The notes beneath the pieces are model-generated. The model worked only from the letters and a program-made list of their open reading frames with translations, did not search any database and was not told the DNA's origin. Of a stretch of 36,396 nt of DNA, positions 33,105-36,396 are shown piece by piece (positions within the stretch are counted from its first letter, which is position 1; each line of letters opens with the position of its first letter). The stretch comes from Lentisphaeria bacterium (GTDB lineage Bacteria; Verrucomicrobiota; Lentisphaeria; Victivallales; UBA1829), in contig JAFVSW010000194.1 in the NCBI GenBank assembly GCA_017503545.1, positions 1 through 36,396 on the forward strand, written 5' to 3'. The translations under genes were made by a program, and so were the position numbers.

Positions 33105-33959
33105 TCACACAAGAGAGATACGTGTGCCGATGGTATGTGTAGTGCCGGGATCCAGAATGACGGTACCGGCTTTTGCATTGGCAGCTTCCACGCAGACCAT
33201 GTTATGATATTCTTCTTCGCCGAAGTCGGGCATACGCTGTGCTTTTTCGATCCACGGATTCCAGACGACTGCAGATTTGCTGCCGAAACGTTCCACACGG
33301 ATCGTGCGATTCCATCCATCATCCTGAATGACCAGGATTTTATTTCCGGGCTGGCAGACCAAATCGGTTTCCCGTTCAAAACGGATGGCACCATCTTCTT
33401 TATATCCGGGGAAATCGGGTTCAGGGAGATCTTCTTTTGCCAAACCTTTTACTGCGATTTTTGTGATTTCGCTGATGGCAAAATAGGTATGGAGAGCTTC
33501 GGAAAGGGGATACGCTCCTGTGCCGGTGTTGGAGGTGGAAAGACACACTGTCAGAGCCGGTCCGACATTGATGTGCATTTCTGCGATGAGATCGAATTCT
33601 TCTTTTTGATCAAGGGAAAGTTTGATTGTGGTAGAGCCGTCGGCTTCAGCACATGCGCTGTCAAAACACCACATGGCGATACGTGCTTTCCCGTGGGCGG
33701 GCTGAGCGGCGGGACCGAACCAGGGCCAGCAGACGGGAATACCGCCGCGGATGGGAGATCCTTCCTTGAAATTGGATTTTCCGGAGACCCAGAGGATATC
33801 GCTTTTTCCTGCGGGGGTGTAAGAGAGAATGTGCGCGCCGTAGGGGGAAAATTCAGCGGTAGCGAATTGATTTTTGACGATGAATGTATTGATATCGCCG
33901 CGTTTAGCCGTAGTGATACCGATTTTGCCGAGAGCCTCGGCGGAACATGAATTAGCCAT
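33105..33959 (-). CDS. D-hexose-6-phosphate mutarotase-like (aldose 1-epimerase family)
   Basis: A 284-residue beta-sandwich epimerase of the YeaD type. Visible are 'PYGAHILSYTPAGKSDILWVS', the family hallmark 'IRGGIPVCWPWFG', the catalytic histidine in 'EALHTYFAI' and the catalytic glutamate in 'MVCVEAANA'. It interconverts alpha and beta anomers of a hexose, most likely a hexose 6-phosphate, feeding glycolysis. I chose the ATG at 33959 with AGGAG ten bases upstream. A longer frame to 34070 would add an A/T-coded stretch with no SD and would overlap the promoter of the divergent small basic protein. Confidence 0.9.
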   Translation of the reverse strand: MANSCSAEALGKIGITTAKRGDINTFIVKNQFATAEFSPYGAHILSYTPAGKSDILWVSGKSNFKEGSPIRGGIPVCWPWFGPAAQPAHGKARIAMWCFDSACAEADGSTTIKLSLDQKEEFDLIAEMHINVGPALTVCLSTSNTGTGAYPLSEALHTYFAISEITKIAVKGLAKEDLPEPDFPGYKEDGAIRFERETDLVCQPGNKILVIQDDGWNRTIRVERFGSKSAVVWNPWIEKAQRMPDFGEEEYHNMVCVEAANAKAGTVILDPGTTHTIGTRISLV

Positions 33960-34063
33960 AAAGATAATACTCCTGTTGTTTGGATTAACAGAGAATAAAA
34001 TAGCATAAAAGCGGAAAATTTCCACAAGAAAAAAAATTTTTTTTCGGAAAAATGCAGAACTGA

Positions 34064-34092
34064 TTTGCATTTTCAGAAAAATGGGGTATAGT
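34064..34092 (+). promoter_or_regulatory. Candidate promoter of the small basic protein gene
   Basis: TTTGCA (34064-34069), a 17-base spacer and TATAGT (34087-34092), 52 bases before the ATG. The -10 hexamer is the same as in the promoter at 2751. Confidence 0.6.
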
Positions 34093-34144
34093 ATAAGACA
34101 TTAATTGTGATAAAAACAAAAACTTATAATATGGAGAAAACAAC

Positions 34145-34303
34145 ATGTCTAAACATCCGAGCTTGAAAGGTGCCAGCACCATTCGTCAGAGCCGTAACGT
34201 GCTCAAACGTTTTGAACGTATCAACTTGCTTAAAGCAGACGGCCGTTGGAAAGAAGGCCAGAAAGTTCTCAGCGCACTTCCCAAGACGAAGCCGCTTGAC
34301 TGA
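34145..34303 (+). CDS. PVC-type small basic protein
   Basis: A 52-residue, strongly basic protein: starts MSKHPSLKGAS, central 'RNVLKRFERINLLK', then 'GRWKEGQKVLSALPKTKP'. This matches my knowledge of the Chlamydia/Verrucomicrobia small basic protein family, which is thought to be ribosome- or RNA-associated; its function is not established. SD GGAG eight bases upstream, a candidate promoter in front and a strong terminator behind, so it is a free-standing, probably highly expressed gene. It is a useful lineage marker for the PVC superphylum. Confidence 0.88.
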   Translation: MSKHPSLKGASTIRQSRNVLKRFERINLLKADGRWKEGQKVLSALPKTKPLD

Positions 34304-34336
34304 CCCCGCTTAATCATAGCGTATTAAGTCGTATTC

Positions 34337-34368
34337 CGGGTGTCCGCGTGGCGGATACCCGTTTTTTT
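34337..34368 (+). terminator. Intrinsic terminator after the small basic protein gene
   Basis: CGGGTGTCCGC pairs with GCGGATACCCG around GTG (one mismatch), followed by eight T. It lies 33 bases after the stop codon and just before the aconitase RBS, so aconitase needs read-through or a promoter I could not identify. Confidence 0.9.
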
Positions 34369-34395
34369 TACTTAAAATTTCAGGAGTTTTATCTT

Positions 34396-36339
34396 ATGGC
34401 AAAAAATACTGCGATCCAGAAAATCCTTGCGGCTCATATGGTCAGCGGGGATGCTGTCCCCGGAAATCCCGTTTCCATCCGTATTGATCAGACTTTGACT
34501 CAGGATGCAACCGGTACGATGGCTTATCTTGAACTGGAAGCAATGAAAGTTCCCAAAGTTGCAACCGAACTTTCCGTTTCTTATGTCGACCACAATATGA
34601 TGCAGAATGGTCCGGAAAACCGCAATGACCATTTGTATTTGCAGAGTGTTGCCGCTTCCAAAGGCGTAGTCTTCTCCCGTCCCGGCAACGGAATTTGCCA
34701 TCAGGTCCATCTGGAACGTTTCGGTAAACCCGGTAAAACATTGCTCGGTTCCGACTCCCATACGCCCACCGGCGGCGGGATCGGTATGATGGCAATCGGT
34801 GCCGGCGGTATGGACGTTGCCCTTGCGATGGCTGGTAAACCGTTCCGTATGGCATATCCGAAAATCATCGGGGTGGAATTGACCGGTTCACTCTCCCCCT
34901 GGGTTGCTGCAAAAGATGTGATTTTGAAACTTCTTTCCATTCTTTCCACAAAAGGTAATGTGGGCTGCATGGTGGAATTTTTCGGTCCCGGCGTAGCGAC
35001 TCTTTCTGTTCCCCAGCGTGCAACAATTACGAACATGGGTGCTGAATTGGGCGTAACATGCAGCGTGTTCCCCTCTGATGAAGTAACAAAAAAATTCCTG
35101 GAAGCTCAGGGCCGCGGTGATGACTGGTCTCCTCTTTGTGCCGATGCCGATGCCGAATATGACCGTGTGATTCCCATTGACCTTTCCACTCTGGAACCGT
35201 TGGCAGCATGTCCTTCCAGCCCGGATAATATCAAATCCATCGCAGAACTTTCCGGCATGAAAGTCGGTCAGGTCATTATCGGTTCCTGCACCAACAGCAG
35301 CTTCCGTGATCTTTCCATGGTTGCCGCCATGCTGAAGGGCAGACAGATTCATCCCGATGTCACTCTGGCGATTGCCCCGGGCAGCCGTCAGGTATTGAAA
35401 ATGCTTGCTGATTCCGGTGATCTTGCCGTGATTATTGCTGCCGGTGCCCGTATTCTGGAATGTGGCTGCGGTCCTTGTATCGGACAGGGACAGAGTCCTG
35501 CCAATGATACGGTGACCGTCCGTACATTCAACCGTAACTTCCCCGGCAGAACGGGAACAAAAGGCGATCAGGCATATCTGGTCAGTCCGGAAACTGCGGC
35601 AGCCGCAGCGATTCTCGGTGAATTCGGTTCCGCGGAAAAACTGGGGATTGAATTCCCGCAGATCAATGATCCGGATGCTTTCCAGATCGACGATACCATG
35701 ATGATTCAGCCGCCTGCCGATGGTACCGGTGTGGAAATCATCCGTAAGCCGACTATTGGTAATCCGCCGCTCAATACGCCGCTCCCGGATGCGTTGGATG
35801 GCGAAATCGTAATCAAAACACAGGACAAGACCAGCACGGACGATATTATGCCTGCCGGTGTTCACCTTAAACACCGCAGTAATATTCCGGAATATGCGAA
35901 AGTCGTTTTTGAACGCTTTACTGAACCCGGCAAACCTTCCTTTGCACAGCGTGCTGCTGCGGTTCGTGATGCCGGACGTCATGGCGTGATTCTCGGTCGT
36001 GACAGCTATGGTCAGGGATCTTCCCGCGAACATGCGGCGATCTGCCCCATGTATCTGGGTGTGAAAATGGTGATTGCGATGGCGATTGAACGTATTCATG
36101 CGGCGAACCTGGTCAACTTCGGTATTGTTCCGCTGACCTTTGTCAATAAGGAAGATTATGACAAGATCGATCAGGGTGACCGTATTGCGGTTGCCGGTCT
36201 GCGTGATGCCATCATGGAAGATGTGGTCACTGCGACAGTTACCAAACAGGATGGTACATCCTTTGATGTTCAGCTTGCGGTAAAACTTTCTGCGGAAGAC
36301 CGTGCGATCATCCTCGCCGGCGGCAGACTGAACATGTAA
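34396..36339 (+). CDS. Aconitate hydratase
   Basis: A 647-residue aconitase of the shorter bacterial form. It isomerises citrate to isocitrate with a [4Fe-4S] cluster. Cluster cysteines are in 'GSCTNSS' (~299) and 'ECGCGPCIGQGQSP' (~355-361). Substrate motifs include 'LLGSDSHTPTGGGIGMMAIGAGG', 'NRNFPGRTG' and, in the C-terminal swivel domain, 'GRDSYGQGSSREHAA'. I chose the ATG at 34396 with AGGAG nine bases upstream; an in-frame ATG at 34348 lies within the preceding terminator. It is a cytoplasmic enzyme of the TCA/glutamate branch. No citrate synthase or isocitrate dehydrogenase gene is adjacent within the window. Confidence 0.95.
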   Translation: MAKNTAIQKILAAHMVSGDAVPGNPVSIRIDQTLTQDATGTMAYLELEAMKVPKVATELSVSYVDHNMMQNGPENRNDHLYLQSVAASKGVVFSRPGNGICHQVHLERFGKPGKTLLGSDSHTPTGGGIGMMAIGAGGMDVALAMAGKPFRMAYPKIIGVELTGSLSPWVAAKDVILKLLSILSTKGNVGCMVEFFGPGVATLSVPQRATITNMGAELGVTCSVFPSDEVTKKFLEAQGRGDDWSPLCADADAEYDRVIPIDLSTLEPLAACPSSPDNIKSIAELSGMKVGQVIIGSCTNSSFRDLSMVAAMLKGRQIHPDVTLAIAPGSRQVLKMLADSGDLAVIIAAGARILECGCGPCIGQGQSPANDTVTVRTFNRNFPGRTGTKGDQAYLVSPETAAAAAILGEFGSAEKLGIEFPQINDPDAFQIDDTMMIQPPADGTGVEIIRKPTIGNPPLNTPLPDALDGEIVIKTQDKTSTDDIMPAGVHLKHRSNIPEYAKVVFERFTEPGKPSFAQRAAAVRDAGRHGVILGRDSYGQGSSREHAAICPMYLGVKMVIAMAIERIHAANLVNFGIVPLTFVNKEDYDKIDQGDRIAVAGLRDAIMEDVVTATVTKQDGTSFDVQLAVKLSAEDRAIILAGGRLNM

Positions 36340-36396
36340 TAAAAAAGTGGTGTTTCGCAGGGTAAAAAACGTTTTGAAAAAGGTGTTTTTCCCTGC

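Noticed and set aside
34888..36099. A 403-residue frame antisense to aconitase
   Set aside because: Aconitase motifs on the plus strand are unmistakable. The antisense frame is His/Arg-rich noise.
1..36396. rRNA and tRNA genes
   Set aside because: I scanned both strands by eye for tRNA T-loop and anticodon-arm patterns and for rRNA-like segments and found none I could support. A covariance-model search would be decisive.
36340..36396. A possible terminator after aconitase
   Set aside because: GCAGGG (36358-36363) could pair with CCCTGC at the window end, but the stem is short with a long loop and whatever follows is outside the window.

Overview
The window looks like chromosome from a member of the PVC superphylum, most probably Lentisphaerota (Victivallis-like, often gut-associated). 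Three things point there. A 52-residue basic protein resembles the Chlamydia/Verrucomicrobia 'small basic protein' family. Pseudopilin-type 'FTLIELLV' proteins sit beside glycan-degrading genes. Secreted DUF4091/GH123-like and heparinase II/III-like proteins occur next to AraC, GntR/LacI-hybrid and LacI regulators. The placement comes from protein patterns, not from a search.

Left part (1-16650), accessory carbohydrate region. The window opens inside an interrupted prepilin-type gene on the minus strand (1-238). An AraC regulator diverges from it. Next comes a cassette of about 5.8 kb: a GntR/LacI-hybrid regulator, a divergent M14-type metallopeptidase, and a large secreted heparinase II/III-like lyase. 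The cassette is bracketed by two ~104-bp direct repeats. Each repeat contains the 3' end of the AraC gene and the 3' end of the FAD-dependent oxidoreductase gene, so the cassette appears to have been placed between two formerly convergent genes. A minus-strand operon follows: lacI, a secreted unknown, two DUF4091 proteins, a pseudopilin and the FAD oxidoreductase. It has a clear promoter and a 14-bp perfect palindromic operator in front of lacI. An MFS permease lies upstream.

Middle part (16708-26851), housekeeping on the minus strand: thrS-infC-rpmI-rplT-pheS-pheT in the classical order, an unknown gene, aspS, and a lytic transglycosylase. infC seems to start at an AUC codon behind a good ribosome-binding site. 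ThrRS lacks the usual N-terminal TGS domain. A strong hairpin terminator or attenuator separates rplT from pheS.

Right part (26852-36396): a spacer with short tandem repeats, an EF-G-like GTPase with an altered switch II motif, a pair of unknown genes (one with membrane segments), a low-GC family 8 glycosyltransferase, a hexose-6-phosphate mutarotase-like protein, the PVC small basic protein, and an aconitase.

A non-coding element of about 200-220 bp occurs twice in opposite orientations (2454-2673 and 29465-29662). It has terminal inverted repeats and a different 4-bp target duplication at each site, so it behaves like a MITE. The best candidates for something undescribed are the interrupted pilin gene, the repeat-bounded cassette and this MITE.
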